Assembly: GCA_027081115.1 (NCBI GenBank)
Contig: JALWLD010000112.1
Location: 62,001 to 126,000 of the forward strand
Source of the DNA: Sulfurovum sp.
GTDB taxonomy: Bacteria > Campylobacterota > Campylobacteria > Campylobacterales > Sulfurovaceae
DNA length: 64,000 nucleotides
Direction of reading: 5' to 3'
The notes below the pieces were generated by a model. That model was not told the origin of the DNA and made no database searches. It saw only the letters and a program-made list of their open reading frames with translations. Each line of letters opens with the position of its first letter. Positions within the stretch are counted from its first letter, which is position 1. This document shows positions 8,708-18,867 of the stretch, in pieces. Both the position numbers and the translations under genes were made by a program.

Positions 8708-9988
8708 TTAGAGAAATATCTCCTTATCACTTATATTAACTTCAAGAAGAGCTTCTTTATTCCATACTTTTGTTGGTATATTATTTTGAACATACTCTAA
8801 AAGCTTCTCTTTTGACTTGATGATTGCTTTCATATCAACTGCTTTATATTTTGTTTTTTCTACATCTTCATAACGTGTAAATTTCTTCAATATAGAGGTT
8901 TTAATAGACTTTTTACGCAATACTTTCATTGGATTGACCCATCTACCATTTTTCATCAGACCAAAGTGTAAGTGAGGTCCTGTACTTCGCCCTGTACTTC
9001 CTACATAGCCAATCACTTGACCCTTTTTAACATACTTTCCTTTTTTGACACGTATACGGCTCTGGTGTGCATACAGTGAGACATACCCGCCATCATGTCT
9101 GATCTTGACTACCTTTCCATAACCACCCATACGTCCTGCAAAGATAACTTTCCCAGAGTTGACAGCCAAAAGTGGCGTACCCCTTCTTGCCCCAAAATCT
9201 GTACCATGATGTGGTCTATAACTATGGAGGATCGGATGCCAGCGTCTATAGGAAAAACTGGAAGTGATCCTCGCATGGCGAAGAGGCATACCAAATCTGG
9301 ATTCTGCTTTACTTGCTCTTACTTTACGGGTATAGGTTACTTTCTTTTTACCCATGACCGTATAAGATATCTTCTTAGCCGTATCTTTGTACCCTATGCC
9401 ATTTTCATCCACATAGATAAATTTCTCTTTATCTCCACGTTTTATCCGTGCCACTTCAATGGTCGGCATAGCATAGATCAAGCCTAACCGTGTTCTTTGC
9501 GTATAGATAAAAGAAAGTTCATCACCTTTTTTAAGTTTCTTGGCATCTACATCTCCTCTAAAAACTCTGGCAATTTTTTTAGCAACAGAAGCCTCTTTTA
9601 CCGTTTTTAAGGTATCGGTATAGGGATTACTCTCTATAACTACTTTGGCAAAGTATTCTCTTTTTTTATACTCAATAGGAATAATATCAAAACCATATCC
9701 ACTACCGGAAGGTTTACGGTAGATATGTATTTGCATCTCTACAGAGATAGGAATCAATGCTTGAATCAATATACCTGTAGCATTTTTAAGTTCATAATAT
9801 TTATATTTATTTCGGATCTCTAAAAGAAATTTCTGATCCTCTTTTGATATAGATTCCAGAAAACTTGAGGAGATCTTGTTGGCTTGAAGATAAGCAGAGA
9901 AAGTTTGTCCCTCTTTCCACTCTTTCAATTCTACTTTTGCTGCAGACAAAAGTTGCACCATCATTACCAGTACTAAAAAAAACTTCAT
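8708..9988 (-). CDS. csd3: Csd3-like M23 peptidoglycan endopeptidase
   Basis: Periplasmic zinc metallopeptidase. A signal peptide (MKFFLVLVMMVQLLSAA) precedes about 210 residues of N-terminal regulatory domain, then a LytM/M23 domain with HHGTDFG (H260/H261, D264), YAH (H308) and HLHFG (H339, H341), the zinc and catalytic residues. The architecture and length match Csd3/HdpA of Helicobacter pylori, a DD-endopeptidase/carboxypeptidase involved in cell shape; the symbol is assigned by resemblance. The start has an upstream GGGAG. The gene is divergent from the PgbA-like gene and likely cotranscribed with the NUDIX gene. Confidence 0.82.
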   Translation of the reverse strand: MKFFLVLVMMVQLLSAAKVELKEWKEGQTFSAYLQANKISSSFLESISKEDQKFLLEIRNKYKYYELKNATGILIQALIPISVEMQIHIYRKPSGSGYGFDIIPIEYKKREYFAKVVIESNPYTDTLKTVKEASVAKKIARVFRGDVDAKKLKKGDELSFIYTQRTRLGLIYAMPTIEVARIKRGDKEKFIYVDENGIGYKDTAKKISYTVMGKKKVTYTRKVRASKAESRFGMPLRHARITSSFSYRRWHPILHSYRPHHGTDFGARRGTPLLAVNSGKVIFAGRMGGYGKVVKIRHDGGYVSLYAHQSRIRVKKGKYVKKGQVIGYVGSTGRSTGPHLHFGLMKNGRWVNPMKVLRKKSIKTSILKKFTRYEDVEKTKYKAVDMKAIIKSKEKLLEYVQNNIPTKVWNKEALLEVNISDKEIFL

Positions 9989-10117
9989 AACACTCCCGAT
10001 ATTTTGTTATGTCAAAATTCTACCCACTCAACATCAATAGTTGTCATTATATCAAAGTTAGCTAATGTTATTACCGTACTCTTTCCAACAATCAATAGAC
10101 TTTTATTGTTTTGTTTG

Positions 10118-10123
10118 TATAAT
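10118..10123 (+). promoter_or_regulatory. Probable -10 element of the PgbA-like gene
   Basis: A perfect TATAAT at 10118-10123 lies 36 bp before the ATG at 10160. The -35 region is poorly conserved, as is common in this phylum. The 172-bp divergent region shows no other clear feature. Confidence 0.4.
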
Positions 10124-10159
10124 CAACATAGAATATTACCTACATTAAAAAGGATCGAT

Positions 10160-10840
10160 ATGCTTAAAATAGCACTTATCGCACTCACTGCTCTGCCTCT
10201 ATTTGCAGGGTTCTTCCCCCCTACGGTCAACACATCTATTGCTACCATTTCAGGTAAAAATATTACCCTGCGTAATTCTCTGCCTCGTAACGGCATGAGT
10301 GGTGTGGTTATCCACAACTACGGAAGTGATCTCAAAGCCATCACCAGTCGCATTGTTCAAACCTCTAAAGGCCATGCTCTACTTACAGACAATGATGTCA
10401 TCCTGCACGACAACCTGCCAACTATCAATACGGCCATTGCACGTGGTGACAAAGTTATCGGTGGCTATCTTTACGACAATGTTATGGTACTTGCACCCGA
10501 TGCCAATACCTATGCAAAAGCCACTTCTTCTGCAAATAAAACATGGATACACCCTGACCTCTATGCACTCTATCTTTCACAAGAAGGAGAAGGTATCCCA
10601 ACAAGAGAAAACCTTGCAGAATTTTCTAAAAAATATCAAGTGGGTCTTATCTACATTATTAGGAAAAGTTCTGCTGTACTCTTAGACCCAATTTCAGGAA
10701 AAATCGTAGGGCAAAAGGGAGTAAGTGGAAACCCAAGTAAAGCAAAGTTTCCTTTCTTTATGCGCTTCGACAAAATTGACTCGGGTTGGTTCTCAAAATC
10801 TGCAACAGGTACTTACTACAATCTTATGGAGACACTTTAG
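10160..10840 (+). CDS. PgbA-like exported protein (plasminogen-binding protein N-terminal family)
   Basis: A 226-residue exported protein with a signal peptide (MLKIALIALTALPLFAG) followed by the domain found at the N-terminus of H. pylori PgbA: SGVVIHNY, then R-G-D-K-V-I-G-G-Y-L-Y and a long C-terminal segment. It lacks the repetitive lysine-rich tail on which host plasminogen binding by PgbA depends, so host binding should not be assumed; this is the conserved domain common in free-living relatives, of unknown role. The ATG at 10160 is preferred to the frame start at 10004 because AAAAAGGA precedes it and the signal peptide begins there. Its stop overlaps the GTG of glcD by one base (TAGTG). 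Confidence 0.75.
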   Translation: MLKIALIALTALPLFAGFFPPTVNTSIATISGKNITLRNSLPRNGMSGVVIHNYGSDLKAITSRIVQTSKGHALLTDNDVILHDNLPTINTAIARGDKVIGGYLYDNVMVLAPDANTYAKATSSANKTWIHPDLYALYLSQEGEGIPTRENLAEFSKKYQVGLIYIIRKSSAVLLDPISGKIVGQKGVSGNPSKAKFPFFMRFDKIDSGWFSKSATGTYYNLMETL

Positions 10841-12231
10841 TGCTAGAAAAAAAACATATTGATGCCCTGAAAGATCTTGTGGGCAAAGAGAATGTCTTTT
10901 CCGACAAAGCCCATATGATTGCATACTCTTACGATGCTACACGTACACGTTTTGAACCCGATGCCGTAGTTTTCCCTAGAAATGAAGAAGATGTAAGCCG
11001 CATACTTGTTTATTGTAATCATCATGGTATTGTGATCACCCCTCGCGGTGCAGGTTCAGGATTTACCGGCGGTGCTTTACCTACCAATGGTGGTATTACC
11101 CTTGCCATGGAAAAACATATGAACAAGATCTTAGAGATCGACATGGAAAATATGGTAGCTGTAGTACAACCCGGTGTTATCAATATGGACCTACAGCGTG
11201 CCGTTGAGGAGGTAGGTCTCTTTTATCCTCCTGATCCAGCCAGTGAAGAGTACTCAACACTTGGAGGCAATGTTTCTGAAAATGCCGGTGGTATGCGTGC
11301 TGCCAAATATGGTATTACCAAAGATTACGTAATGGCACTACGTGCTATTCGCCCCAATGGAGATATCATTCGTGCAGGAAAACGTACCATTAAAGATGTG
11401 GCCGGATACAACATTGCAGGTATTCTCATTGCTTCAGAAGGTACATTGGCCGTTATAACAGAAATCACTTTAAAACTGATTCCAAAACCACAATTTACCA
11501 AAGCCTATATGGGTATTTTCCCTTCTGTTGATGATGCGATGAATGCCGTCTTTAAATCTTTAGCAGCCGGAGCAAACCCTGTAGCTATGGAGTTTATGGA
11601 TTCATTGGTCGTACAGGCACTTAAAGAAAAACTAGGAATCGAGCTGCCCAAAAATGCGGGGGCACTGCTTATTGGTGATGTAGATGGCAATGTAACCCAG
11701 GAAGTTGATCTGCAACTAGATATTTTAGAAAAAACCTTTAAGGAAAATGGTGCACAGGAATTTATAGTTGCACATGATGCCAAAGAAAGAGAAAAGCTCT
11801 GGTATGCCAGACGTAATGCCTCGCCTTCTATTACTATTTTTGGTTCTAAAAAACTCAATGAAGACATCTCTGTACCACGCTCTATGCTACCTGAAGCACT
11901 CAAACGTATTTATGAAATTGGCGATCGCTATGGATTTAAAGTACCATGTTTCGGTCATGCAGGAGATGGCAACATTCACGTAAATGTCATGGTGGATGGT
12001 TCAAATACAAAAGACCTTGAAGAGGGACACAAAGCTATTGAGGAGATCTTTCAACTCGTAGTTGATATGGGTGGAACACTAAGTGGAGAACATGGTATTG
12101 GTACCTCTAAGGCACCATTTATGAATATCGCTTTTAATACTGTTGAATTAGAACTTTTTAAAGACATTAAACGTGCTTTTGATCCAAACAATATCTTAAA
12201 TCCAGGGAAAATGGGTCTGCCCAACACTTAA
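10840..12231 (+). CDS. glcD: FAD-linked glycolate/D-lactate oxidase subunit
   Basis: Flavoprotein of the GlcD/DLD family, oxidising a 2-hydroxy acid such as glycolate or D-lactate and passing electrons to the quinone pool. PRGAGSGFTGGA (residues 68-79) is the FAD-binding PP-loop, and GHAGDGNIHVN and GEHGIGTSKA belong to the C-terminal substrate domain. I choose GTG at 10840: it overlaps the previous stop by one base and has GGAGA upstream, whereas the open frame from 10786 would run inside the preceding gene. Length 463 is normal. No GlcE or GlcF genes follow, so it may work alone or with subunits encoded elsewhere. Confidence 0.88.
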   Translation: MLEKKHIDALKDLVGKENVFSDKAHMIAYSYDATRTRFEPDAVVFPRNEEDVSRILVYCNHHGIVITPRGAGSGFTGGALPTNGGITLAMEKHMNKILEIDMENMVAVVQPGVINMDLQRAVEEVGLFYPPDPASEEYSTLGGNVSENAGGMRAAKYGITKDYVMALRAIRPNGDIIRAGKRTIKDVAGYNIAGILIASEGTLAVITEITLKLIPKPQFTKAYMGIFPSVDDAMNAVFKSLAAGANPVAMEFMDSLVVQALKEKLGIELPKNAGALLIGDVDGNVTQEVDLQLDILEKTFKENGAQEFIVAHDAKEREKLWYARRNASPSITIFGSKKLNEDISVPRSMLPEALKRIYEIGDRYGFKVPCFGHAGDGNIHVNVMVDGSNTKDLEEGHKAIEEIFQLVVDMGGTLSGEHGIGTSKAPFMNIAFNTVELELFKDIKRAFDPNNILNPGKMGLPNT

Positions 12232-12237
12232 AAGACC

Positions 12238-13089
12238 ATGGGAAAACAAAAAAAGGTCCAGCAAAAAGGAGCATTGAAAAAGATCTTTGGAAATTACTAT
12301 GTTTTCTTAAGAGACTTTTTTAAAGACCTTTTGGATGACAGACTGGGGTACTATGCATCAAGTCTCAGCTGGAATACCATCTTCTCTATTATTCCTCTTC
12401 TTGTTATTCTCTTTTATGTCTTTACTACTCTGCCTCTCTTTCAAGAGATGTATGACTCTGTACAAAAACTCATTTTTACCAATCTCATGCCCACACAATC
12501 AAAAGTCATTATGGATAACATCAATACCTTTATTGGAAATTCTGATAAACTGGGAATAGTTGGTGCCTTTTACGTCACATTTGCCGCCATCATGTTTTTT
12601 AAAAACTATGACTATGTTGTCAATGATATTTTTGAACTCCCAAGCCGGGGTATTCTTAAAAGTATCAAGACCTATCTGCTACTTATTGTACTACTGCCTA
12701 CTATGATGGGAGCATCCTTTTACCTCTCCTCTTTCATTCAAAGCTATCTTAACAAAAATGAGATCACGTCAGGCATACACCTCTACTCTATTTTACCCTA
12801 TATGATCGTTTGGACTGCTTTTTACATTGCATACCAACTTTCAGCCAATACACGTATAAAAAAGAGGGCTGCACTCATCTCTTCCTTTATCGCTTCACTT
12901 ATTTGGTATCTCTCAAAAAGTGGCTTTGTTTTTTATGTAATGCATAATAAAACCTATACATCTGTTTACGGGAGTATTAGTACCGTACTCTTTTTTCTTT
13001 TATGGATCTACATCTCCTGGGCAATCTTTCTACATGGATTGAGATTTTGTTATCTACTTGATAAAGAAGATGAAATTAAAAATATCTAA
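12238..13089 (+). CDS. YihY/BrkB family inner-membrane protein
   Basis: Polytopic membrane protein of 283 residues with about six hydrophobic segments. Family signatures are the early amphipathic D-D-R-L-G-Y-Y-A-S-S-L-S-W region (residues 34-46) and the VYGSISTVLFFLLWIY segment near the C-terminus. It was once annotated as ribonuclease BN, but the family is not a nuclease; its role is unclear (envelope transport or lipid handling has been suggested). It begins 6 bp after glcD and its 3' end overlaps convergent comEC by 4 bp. Confidence 0.85.
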   Translation: MGKQKKVQQKGALKKIFGNYYVFLRDFFKDLLDDRLGYYASSLSWNTIFSIIPLLVILFYVFTTLPLFQEMYDSVQKLIFTNLMPTQSKVIMDNINTFIGNSDKLGIVGAFYVTFAAIMFFKNYDYVVNDIFELPSRGILKSIKTYLLLIVLLPTMMGASFYLSSFIQSYLNKNEITSGIHLYSILPYMIVWTAFYIAYQLSANTRIKKRAALISSFIASLIWYLSKSGFVFYVMHNKTYTSVYGSISTVLFFLLWIYISWAIFLHGLRFCYLLDKEDEIKNI

Positions 13090-14345
13090 ATAAAAAGATA
13101 AACACCATATATACCAACAAGACCACAAACTGTCCAAAAAACCTTTTTAGACTTTATAGCATACAAAGATAGAAGTATATAGGGTATACCTAACCATAGA
13201 GGTAGAAGATACTCTCCACTCTCTTCAGGCAATGTAAACAATCCCAACAATGCACTGTCAAAAAAATAACCAAAACCAAACAGGTGTAAAAGCATTACAA
13301 GTGGATAAAAAGGTATAAAGAATACAGACAGTAGTGGTGATAAGAGTTGATAGATACTTGTCATTGGAAAAATCATATGTACAATAGGTAACATCAAGAA
13401 AAAGATACCCAGAGGAATCAACAAGAGTGAAACCAGCCACCTTGAATAGTTTTTAGCATAGAGTAAAAGAAGGAAAATGTAAAATACACCGGCAAGAGAA
13501 AGCCAAAAGCTCAAAGAGACAAGTAAATTGGGGAATAGTGCCAATAGTACCAATCCTATAGTAGCAAGGAATATAAAACTTAACAATTCTACACCCATTA
13601 ATATTACTACCCATCCTGCCAGAACCATAGCATATGAGCGTAGTAACGAAGGGGGGAAATTTACAAACCAAAGATACACACCTAACAAGATGATCGTTAC
13701 CAGACCTACATCCAAGAGGGCATGCCTATAAGGGAAATACTTTTGTTGCAAAGGTCTATAGATGAGTAAAAAAAGTCCATACAAGACAGCCCAAAGTATG
13801 CCCAAATGAAACCCACTGAGTGCCACAAGATGACTCACTCCCAGTAAAGAGATCTTTTCACGTAAAGATCTATCGATAGGTGTAGCAAAGAAGATTGCAT
13901 TGTAAAAACTTGCTAGTGCACGATCTTCATGCTGTTCACTAACATACATCATGAGTCTCTCTTTAAATGTAGACGGTATTTTTTCAACACTTTGAATACG
14001 GCTTTTCACATAAAATGTACCCAAATACTCCCAAAAAGAGATATCCTCATTAGGGAAAATCTCTATCCGTATACGTGTATGAGAAAAATTCTCTTTTTTA
14101 TAGGTTGTGGTATAAAACGTAAAACCTTCGTCTGCCTGTAATTTTAGCACATTATAGGTTTTTTCATTTTTTGATTTTTGGTAGGAATGAAGCACTTTTG
14201 CCTGAGTAAAATAAAAAGGTTTAGTTATAAATTCACGGTATGTCGTATAGTCAAAAAGAAGTCGTATCACAATAACGAAAGATAAAAACAATACTGTCCA
14301 TCCAAAACTCTTTTTCGTATCAAAAAGTTCCGGTTTTATTAACAC
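13086..14345 (-). CDS. comEC: ComEC/Rec2-type DNA uptake channel, short form
   Basis: Inner-membrane channel for natural transformation. The competence domain is visible from about residue 130 on: FYNAIFFA, LGVSHLVALSGFHLGILW (the family's H-L-x-A-I/L-S-G-x-H motif) and PPSLLRSYAM, among about ten transmembrane segments. The N-terminal ~100 residues form an OB-like periplasmic region. At 419 residues it lacks the C-terminal metallo-beta-lactamase domain of longer ComEC proteins, as in other Campylobacterota. It is followed (upstream in transcription) by dnaB, 23 bp away. Confidence 0.88.
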   Translation of the reverse strand: MLIKPELFDTKKSFGWTVLFLSFVIVIRLLFDYTTYREFITKPFYFTQAKVLHSYQKSKNEKTYNVLKLQADEGFTFYTTTYKKENFSHTRIRIEIFPNEDISFWEYLGTFYVKSRIQSVEKIPSTFKERLMMYVSEQHEDRALASFYNAIFFATPIDRSLREKISLLGVSHLVALSGFHLGILWAVLYGLFLLIYRPLQQKYFPYRHALLDVGLVTIILLGVYLWFVNFPPSLLRSYAMVLAGWVVILMGVELLSFIFLATIGLVLLALFPNLLVSLSFWLSLAGVFYIFLLLLYAKNYSRWLVSLLLIPLGIFFLMLPIVHMIFPMTSIYQLLSPLLSVFFIPFYPLVMLLHLFGFGYFFDSALLGLFTLPEESGEYLLPLWLGIPYILLSLYAIKSKKVFWTVCGLVGIYGVYLFI

Positions 14346-14368
14346 CTTCTTCTCGCTATAACTCTGTA

Positions 14369-15799
14369 CTAAATAGTAGGTATCTCTATATTCCCCGTGT
14401 TGGCAGGGATATCTGCATCTTCATATGTAATCTCAAAAGCAGGTCCTGCTACTTTGTCCACAAAACGTGTAAAGTTTTTTTGAAATACCAATTCTACCGT
14501 ACCCGTTGGTCCATTTCTCTGTTTGCCGATAATGATCTCCGCATCCTCTTCTGGTTTTTTTCTAAACTCGGATTCATACGGTTTACCTTCAGCTTTTGCC
14601 TTCATCTCTTTCTCTTTTTCCATTGCTTCTCTATAGACATCATCACGATAGACAAAAAGAATAATATCGGCATCCTGCTCAATTGCACCAGATTCACGAA
14701 GATCTGAAAGCATTGGACGTTTATTGTCTCTACTTTCTACTCCACGGTTTAGCTGTGAAAGTGCAACTATTGGTATCTGTAGCTCTCTTGCCAGTTGCTT
14801 AAGTCCTCTGGAGATCTCAGAGACCTCCTGCTGTCTTCCCTCTTTTCCTTCACCAGACATCAACTGTAAATAGTCAATGATCGCGACCGATATCTCGGGA
14901 TGCTGAGACTTCAGCTTACGTAGTTTTGAACGTACATGGTGAATAGTCGCATACCCACCATCATCTACAAAAAGTTTTTTCTGCGACATATCTGCTGTTG
15001 CAGCAGCCAACTGAGACCACTGTTCATCTCTCAGATCACCCACTCTGAGTGCTTGAAGAGGTATAGAAGTCTTTGCAGAAAGCATTCTAAGCATCAGCTG
15101 TTCTGCTGGCATCTCCAGGGAGAAGAAGGCTACACCTTCGTTACGCTCTATAGCCTTAAGTGCCATATTGAGTACCAATGCCGTTTTCCCCATCGCTGGT
15201 CTTGCTGCAATAATAACAAGATCCCCTTTACCAAACCCAGAAGTCTTATCATTCAGATTTTTAAACCCTGTATCTGTACCAATAAGTTTAGAGTTACCCA
15301 GGGCTTTCAAACGATTAATTTCATCCATCATGGCAAGTGTGATTTCAGAAGATTCTCTAAAGTCTTCGTTAGTGTTATTTTGTGTAATCTCATAGAGCTT
15401 TTTCTCTACAAGATTCATCACTTCTTCTGCAGGAAGATCATCCTCAATAACTACTTTTTTAATCTCCGTAGCCAAAGTAGCCAAAGCCCTTTTACTCGAT
15501 TTTGCTTTAATCTCAGTAAGATATGCAGCAGTATTGGAGATAGGGTTGGCAGAAAGGAGATCAAGCATTGCAACTTCATCAAATTTACCCATGGCATTAA
15601 GCTTTGCACGTAAAAACTCTTCATCAATAGGCTTTTCATTACGGCTCAACTCTTCCATAGCAGCAAAGATATGTTGATGAAAAGGCAGGTAAAAATCTGA
15701 ATAAGAGAGTTTTGATGCAATCTCTTCATAGGTTTCTGGATCAAAAATAATAGCAGAAAGCACCGCTCTTTCTATGTTTAGGTTATACATATTTTCCAT
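14369..15799 (-). CDS. dnaB: Replicative DNA helicase
   Basis: Hexameric helicase that unwinds DNA at the fork and interacts with primase. The N-terminal helical domain (about 5-105) is followed by a linker and the RecA-like core with Walker A RPAMGKT (200-206), Walker B VAIIDYLQLM and LSQLNRGVE. No intein is present; the core is continuous. The ATG overlaps the ispG stop by one base (TAATG); a second ATG three codons in would also be possible. Length 476 is normal. Confidence 0.96.
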   Translation of the reverse strand: MENMYNLNIERAVLSAIIFDPETYEEIASKLSYSDFYLPFHQHIFAAMEELSRNEKPIDEEFLRAKLNAMGKFDEVAMLDLLSANPISNTAAYLTEIKAKSSKRALATLATEIKKVVIEDDLPAEEVMNLVEKKLYEITQNNTNEDFRESSEITLAMMDEINRLKALGNSKLIGTDTGFKNLNDKTSGFGKGDLVIIAARPAMGKTALVLNMALKAIERNEGVAFFSLEMPAEQLMLRMLSAKTSIPLQALRVGDLRDEQWSQLAAATADMSQKKLFVDDGGYATIHHVRSKLRKLKSQHPEISVAIIDYLQLMSGEGKEGRQQEVSEISRGLKQLARELQIPIVALSQLNRGVESRDNKRPMLSDLRESGAIEQDADIILFVYRDDVYREAMEKEKEMKAKAEGKPYESEFRKKPEEDAEIIIGKQRNGPTGTVELVFQKNFTRFVDKVAGPAFEITYEDADIPANTGNIEIPTI

Positions 15800-16860
15800 T
15801 ATTTATTCTCCTCTGCAAACTTTTCCACTTCTTCAACGAAACGGTCTACTAACTCCTCTTCAGGCAAACGTGCTACCACTTCCCCTTTAAGCATCACTAG
15901 TCCTGCACCTTTTCCGTACGCTATTGCTACATCAGCATGTTTTGCTTCCCCAATCGCATTTACCACACAACCCATGACTGAGACATCCATAGGTGTTTTA
16001 ATATGCGCTGTTCTTTTTTCTACCTCAGCTACAGCCGTAACCAAGTCAGCTTCTATACGTCCACAAGTAGGACAAGAGATAATATTAAGCCCCTCCTGCA
16101 CACGTCCGGAGTCTTTCAATATGGCTTTTCCTACTTTGATCTCCTCTTCTAACTCACCTGTTATCGAAACCCTCATCGTATCACCAATACCATCTAACAA
16201 CAGTGTACCAAGTCCAATGGCAGATTTTACAGTTGCATGAAAAATAGTCCCTGCTTCTGTTACACCCAAGTGGAAAGGGTAGTCATTTTTAGGTCTTAAC
16301 ATTCTGTAAGCATCTACCGTTCTGTCTACATCAGATGCTTTAAGAGAGATTTTAATGTCTGTAAACCCAAGATCTTCCAAAAACTTGATATTGTACTCAG
16401 CAGAAGCTACCATACCCTCTGCAGTCGCCCCATATTTTTGATCAAACTCTTTTTCAAGAGAGCCTGCATTCACACCTATACGAATAGGCAAAGATCGTTC
16501 CTGACATGCTTTGACAATCTCTTTAATACGACTCTTTTCACCAATATTTCCCGGATTTAAACGAATACAATCTACCCACTTCGCCGCTTCCAGAGCCAAT
16601 TTATAGTTAAAATGAATATCTGCGATCAAAGGTAACGAGATCTGTTCTTTTATTGCCTTCAGAGCCAAAGCATCCTGCATTTCGGGTACTGCGACACGTA
16701 CCATGTCTGCACCGGCAAAATGAAGCCTGTTGATCTGTTCTACCGTTGCAGCAACATTGTGTGTATCAGAATAAGTCATAGACTGTACAGAAATAGGGGC
16801 ATCCCCGCCTACTGCAACATCTCCAACATAAATTTTTTTAGTTTTAACACGTTCTTTCAA
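15799..16860 (-). CDS. ispG: 4-hydroxy-3-methylbut-2-enyl diphosphate synthase
   Basis: [4Fe-4S] enzyme of the MEP isoprenoid pathway, converting MEcPP to HMBPP. Cluster ligands are visible as SCPTCGR (C263, C266) and [10 protein letters not shown] (C298, E305). The N-terminal TIM-barrel portion has VQSMTYSDT and LIADIHFNY. Length 353 is that of the bacterial short form. It is upstream of dnaB with a one-base overlap, so the two are probably cotranscribed. Confidence 0.95.
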   Translation of the reverse strand: MKERVKTKKIYVGDVAVGGDAPISVQSMTYSDTHNVAATVEQINRLHFAGADMVRVAVPEMQDALALKAIKEQISLPLIADIHFNYKLALEAAKWVDCIRLNPGNIGEKSRIKEIVKACQERSLPIRIGVNAGSLEKEFDQKYGATAEGMVASAEYNIKFLEDLGFTDIKISLKASDVDRTVDAYRMLRPKNDYPFHLGVTEAGTIFHATVKSAIGLGTLLLDGIGDTMRVSITGELEEEIKVGKAILKDSGRVQEGLNIISCPTCGRIEADLVTAVAEVEKRTAHIKTPMDVSVMGCVVNAIGEAKHADVAIAYGKGAGLVMLKGEVVARLPEEELVDRFVEEVEKFAEENK

Positions 16861-16931
16861 GACATACCTTATTGTAGTCGATAAGCGACCCTACATTCAT
16901 TGTATTTTATCCAAACTATCTTCATTCCCAT

Positions 16932-18782
16932 TTACGAGAATTCAACAGGATCCATATCTACTTCTATTTCACGACACTCCACAGCATGTAATGCCTTCAA
17001 GAGTGGCACTCTGCTCTTTGCACGCAATAAGATATGAAATCTATATTTATTGGCTATTCGTTCCACTGGTGCCTTACCATGCCCCACTATTTCAACCTCT
17101 TCAAATGCTTTAAGTTTGATGACAGTATCTAAAGTGATCTTTCCTGCTTTACTCTCATCTTTATGCGCAATGAGTATCCGTGCCAGAGAAGAAAATGGTG
17201 GGTAGTTTGCCATCTCAAGGAAAAGAAGCTCATCTTTTACAAACTCTTCATAATCATTTAAGTAGGTTTGAAAAAATTCTGCATCCCCAGTCTGAACAAT
17301 CACATCTGCCTCTTTGGCCCTACCTGATCTTCCTGCAATTTGAAAGAGCAAAGACATTGCTCTTTCTCTAGCTCTATAATCAGCCAATCCTAAAATATAA
17401 TCAAGACCCATAATAACAGAAAGTGTAATATTGGCATAATCATGCCCTTTACTCAACATCTGTGTACCCAACAGCAAATTACTCTCACCGGATTCAAAAC
17501 GTCTCAAAGCCTCTTTTAGTTTCTTTGCCGTAGTAATACTGTCTTTATCAAACTGTTCAACTTCGATACCTTTTATAGATGACTCAATGACTTCAATAGC
17601 CTCCTGTGTCCCCATACGCTCACTCTTTAGTGGGCTATGTCCACACTGCGTGCAGGTATCTTGTATCGTTTCAGTAAAATTACAGTAATGGCACTTCAAG
17701 TGTCTTCTTTGTCTATGTAACGCCATACCCACAGAACAGTAAGGACATAAATGGGTCTTCCCACAATTTTCACAATAAAGGTATTTAAAATTTCCTCTGG
17801 TTGGCAAGAAGAGCAAAGACTGTTCTTTACCTTTAAAATTTTTATCTAACATTGTTAATATAGGCGTATTTATACTGTTACCTGTAATAAATTTATATCG
17901 TTTTTTAGTTTCCACATAAGGTTTTTCCAACTTCACAACATCAAACTTATAGTACGAAGTCATAGAAGGTGTAGCCGAAGCCAAAAGTACTTTAGTCTCA
18001 AGCTTCTGGCCCATCAACACAGCCACATCCCGTGCATGGTACCGAGGCCTGGTCATTGCCTTGTAAGAGTCATCATGCTCTTCATCTACAATTATGAGTC
18101 CCAAATTAGAAAGTGGAACAAACAATGCAGAGCGTGCCCCTGCAATAATACGTATATTTCCTGCTTCTATTCCTTCTAAAATAGAGGCTTTTTTCTTCTT
18201 CGTCAACTTAGAGTGCCACATCTCAACAGCATCCCCAAAATAAACCTTTAGACGCTTCTCCATCTGAGGAGTAAGAGAAATTTCCGGCATCAAAAAGATA
18301 GAAGTTTTCCCCTCTTCCATCATCTTAACCATCAAAGAGATAAAAATCTCCGTTTTCCCAGAACCTGTGACTCCAAAGAGTAAAGCCCGATCTTTTTTTA
18401 GAAGTTGTTCGTAAGCTTTTTCTTGAATTGCAGATAATATAGGAGCCACAATAGGTTCTACCAATGTTTTTATTTTCACTCCCTGAGCTTCTTGAGTAGA
18501 AAATGGCAAAAATAAAGAAATCGCTTCAGAAAAAGAAGAAAAATAATACTCTGAAATAAACTTTGCTATTTCCATTTGTTCAGCACTATACACTCTATCA
18601 GTTACAGAAACAATCTCAGCTGTATTAAACTCAGGTTTTTCAACCTCCAAAATGACTACAGCATCTTTAAATGTTGTTTTTAACGGAACTGTAACCACAG
18701 TACCCATTGCTAAGATTTCATGAGAAGAGTAGGTCAAGTCAGGTGCACTTGACCGAAGAAGGATAATTTTATAATATTGCAA
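16932..18782 (-). CDS. priA: Primosomal replication restart helicase
   Basis: Superfamily 2 helicase that reloads DnaB at stalled forks. Walker A is [10 protein letters not shown] (136-145), the DEEHDD box follows near 233, and a zinc-binding block contains four C-x2-C pairs (CENC, CPYC, CHYC, CTQC). Length 616 is short compared with E. coli (732) because the N-terminal domain is reduced, as in relatives. The start is TTG at 18782: the family N-terminus (M-Q-Y-Y-K-I-I-L-L-R) begins there, and the next ATG (residue 26) would remove it. Confidence 0.94.
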   Translation of the reverse strand: MQYYKIILLRSSAPDLTYSSHEILAMGTVVTVPLKTTFKDAVVILEVEKPEFNTAEIVSVTDRVYSAEQMEIAKFISEYYFSSFSEAISLFLPFSTQEAQGVKIKTLVEPIVAPILSAIQEKAYEQLLKKDRALLFGVTGSGKTEIFISLMVKMMEEGKTSIFLMPEISLTPQMEKRLKVYFGDAVEMWHSKLTKKKKASILEGIEAGNIRIIAGARSALFVPLSNLGLIIVDEEHDDSYKAMTRPRYHARDVAVLMGQKLETKVLLASATPSMTSYYKFDVVKLEKPYVETKKRYKFITGNSINTPILTMLDKNFKGKEQSLLFLPTRGNFKYLYCENCGKTHLCPYCSVGMALHRQRRHLKCHYCNFTETIQDTCTQCGHSPLKSERMGTQEAIEVIESSIKGIEVEQFDKDSITTAKKLKEALRRFESGESNLLLGTQMLSKGHDYANITLSVIMGLDYILGLADYRARERAMSLLFQIAGRSGRAKEADVIVQTGDAEFFQTYLNDYEEFVKDELLFLEMANYPPFSSLARILIAHKDESKAGKITLDTVIKLKAFEEVEIVGHGKAPVERIANKYRFHILLRAKSRVPLLKALHAVECREIEVDMDPVEFS

Positions 18783-18867
18783 ATGATACTCTACTTAACT
18801 ATTTTTGTAGTATTATATCTAGAGATAATAAACAATTTTACTATTAATCTCGTAAAACAAATTTTTA

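Noticed and set aside
10160-10840. Host plasminogen binding, suggested by the PgbA-like domain
   Set aside because: Binding in H. pylori depends on the lysine-rich C-terminal region, which is absent here; the domain is common in environmental relatives.
14936-15613. 225-residue open frame opposite dnaB
   Set aside because: Entirely antisense to dnaB, Cys/Phe/His-rich composition typical of antisense frames, no family resemblance.
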